Assembly (NCBI GenBank): GCA_902493545.1
Contig: CABUQI010000081.1
Location: 1-5,761 of the forward strand
From: an uncultured Collinsella sp.
GTDB taxonomy: Bacteria > Actinomycetota > Coriobacteriia > Coriobacteriales > Coriobacteriaceae
Direction: 5' to 3'
DNA length: 5,761 nt
Part shown: one piece after another, positions 5,508-5,761 of the stretch
Numbering within the stretch: position 1 is the first letter of the stretch
Layout: each line of letters begins with the position of its first letter
Program-made: the position numbers and the translations under genes
The notes under the pieces: generated by a model
Databases searched by the model: none
What the model was told of the DNA's origin: nothing
What the model saw: only the letters and a program-made list of their open reading frames with translations

Positions 5508-5597
5508 TGGTGTCGGAGGCGGGACTTGAACCCGCATGACCAAAAAGCGGTCACTAGCACCTCAAGCTAGCGCGTCTGCCAATTCCGCCACTCCGAC
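5508..5597 (-). tRNA. tRNA-Leu(GAG)
   Basis: A 90-nt class II tRNA with encoded CCA. The acceptor stem GTCGGAG pairs with CTCCGAC, with discriminator A. The D region TGGCGGAATTGGCAGACGC is typical of tRNA-Leu. The anticodon stem CTAGC/GCTAG encloses TTGAGGT with anticodon GAG (CUC and CUU codons). The long variable arm TGACCGCTTTTTGGTCA folds as a hairpin, and the T arm is CGGGTTCAAGTCCCG. It is a single tRNA unit with its own promoter upstream and terminator downstream, immediately before the sensor-phosphatase operon. Confidence 0.97.
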
Positions 5598-5654
5598 ATG
5601 CTATGTTGTTGATTCGCAGTTCGTTTTGTTAGACCCGCGCGTTCAACGAGGAAG

Positions 5655-5703
5655 ATAATAACCTATGATTCGAGAACTGTGCAAGCACTTTTTTCAAAAA
5701 AGT
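5655..5703 (-). promoter_or_regulatory. Promoter of tRNA-Leu with A/T palindrome upstream element
   Basis: On the minus strand TTGCAC (5679-5684) is followed after 17-18 nt by TTATTA or TATTAT (5655-5661). Upstream and touching the -35 lies ACTTTTTT-G-AAAAAAGT, a perfect 17-nt palindrome, then GCTTGC. The same arrangement precedes the tRNA Gly-Cys-Gly promoter. Initiation would fall near 5648, leaving a leader of about 50 nt to be removed from the tRNA-Leu precursor. Confidence 0.65.
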
Positions 5704-5735
5704 TTACGAATTTGTAAATGAGCAGGTAGATCTAT

Positions 5736-5761
5736 ATGTCCGGTCCCGAATCGGTGTTGCC
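5736..5761 (+). CDS. Possible 5' end of a divergent gene, cut by window edge
   Basis: ATG at 5736 begins an open frame, MSGPESVL, that runs off the window. AGG at 5724-5726 lies 9 nt upstream and could be its ribosome site. A weak plus-strand promoter, TTCAAC (5642-5647), 16 nt, TATGAT (5664-5669), could serve it. With eight codons no function can be suggested. The minus strand is also open to a TAG in this stretch, so the end of a convergent-side gene is an alternative. Confidence 0.3.

Noticed and set aside
5343..5543. Small minus-strand open frame starting inside tRNA-Leu
   Set aside because: It begins in the tRNA T arm, crosses the terminator and overlaps the PP2C start in a different frame; no independent support.
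1..5761. CRISPR array, insertion sequence, integrase or phage attachment site
   Set aside because: No regularly spaced repeats, transposase or integrase motifs, or tRNA-end duplications flanking foreign DNA were seen. The only long repeat is the pair of complete tRNA-Gly genes.

Overview
The window looks like chromosomal DNA of a moderately GC-rich Gram-positive actinobacterium. A gut Coriobacteriia member such as Collinsella is my best guess. This rests on a bifidobacterial/actinobacterial-type GH13 alpha-glucosidase, a SpoIIE/STAS/HATPase partner-switching pair without sporulation context, tRNA genes that all encode CCA, and ordinary TTGnnn/TAnnnT promoters. The genus is inference, not demonstrated. 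Every clear gene reads on the minus strand, so transcription runs from high to low coordinates. I see no mobile element, CRISPR array or phage gene.

In transcription order, the right end (about 5598-5761) is an intergenic region. It carries the promoter of tRNA-Leu(GAG) and possibly the first codons of a divergent plus-strand gene at 5736. The tRNA-Leu gene (5508-5597) is followed by a UUCG-tetraloop terminator. Only about 26 nt later a large cytosolic sensor-phosphatase gene begins (PAS, GAF, probable second GAF, SpoIIE-type PP2C; 3103-5448). It is followed by a gene fusing an anti-sigma-factor-antagonist (STAS) domain to an RsbW/SpoIIAB-type HATPase kinase domain (2278-3024). Together these two genes form a compact partner-switching module: the kinase half is expected to phosphorylate a STAS serine, its own or another protein's, and the PP2C enzyme to remove the phosphate in response to a cytosolic signal. 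No sigma factor gene is visible here.

Downstream lies a tRNA cluster, Gly(GCC)-Cys(GCA)-Gly(GCC) (1871-2172), with one recognisable promoter. An intrinsic-terminator-like hairpin follows each of the three tRNA genes. The two tRNA-Gly genes are identical. The left 1.7 kb is an alpha-glucosidase gene with its own Shine-Dalgarno site, cut by the window edge near its C terminus.

The most interesting points are the single-chain STAS-kinase fusion paired with a multi-sensor phosphatase, the lack of a visible promoter between the tRNA-Leu terminator and that operon, the serial hairpins between tRNA genes, and a near-identical A/T-palindrome plus -35 element shared by the two tRNA promoters.
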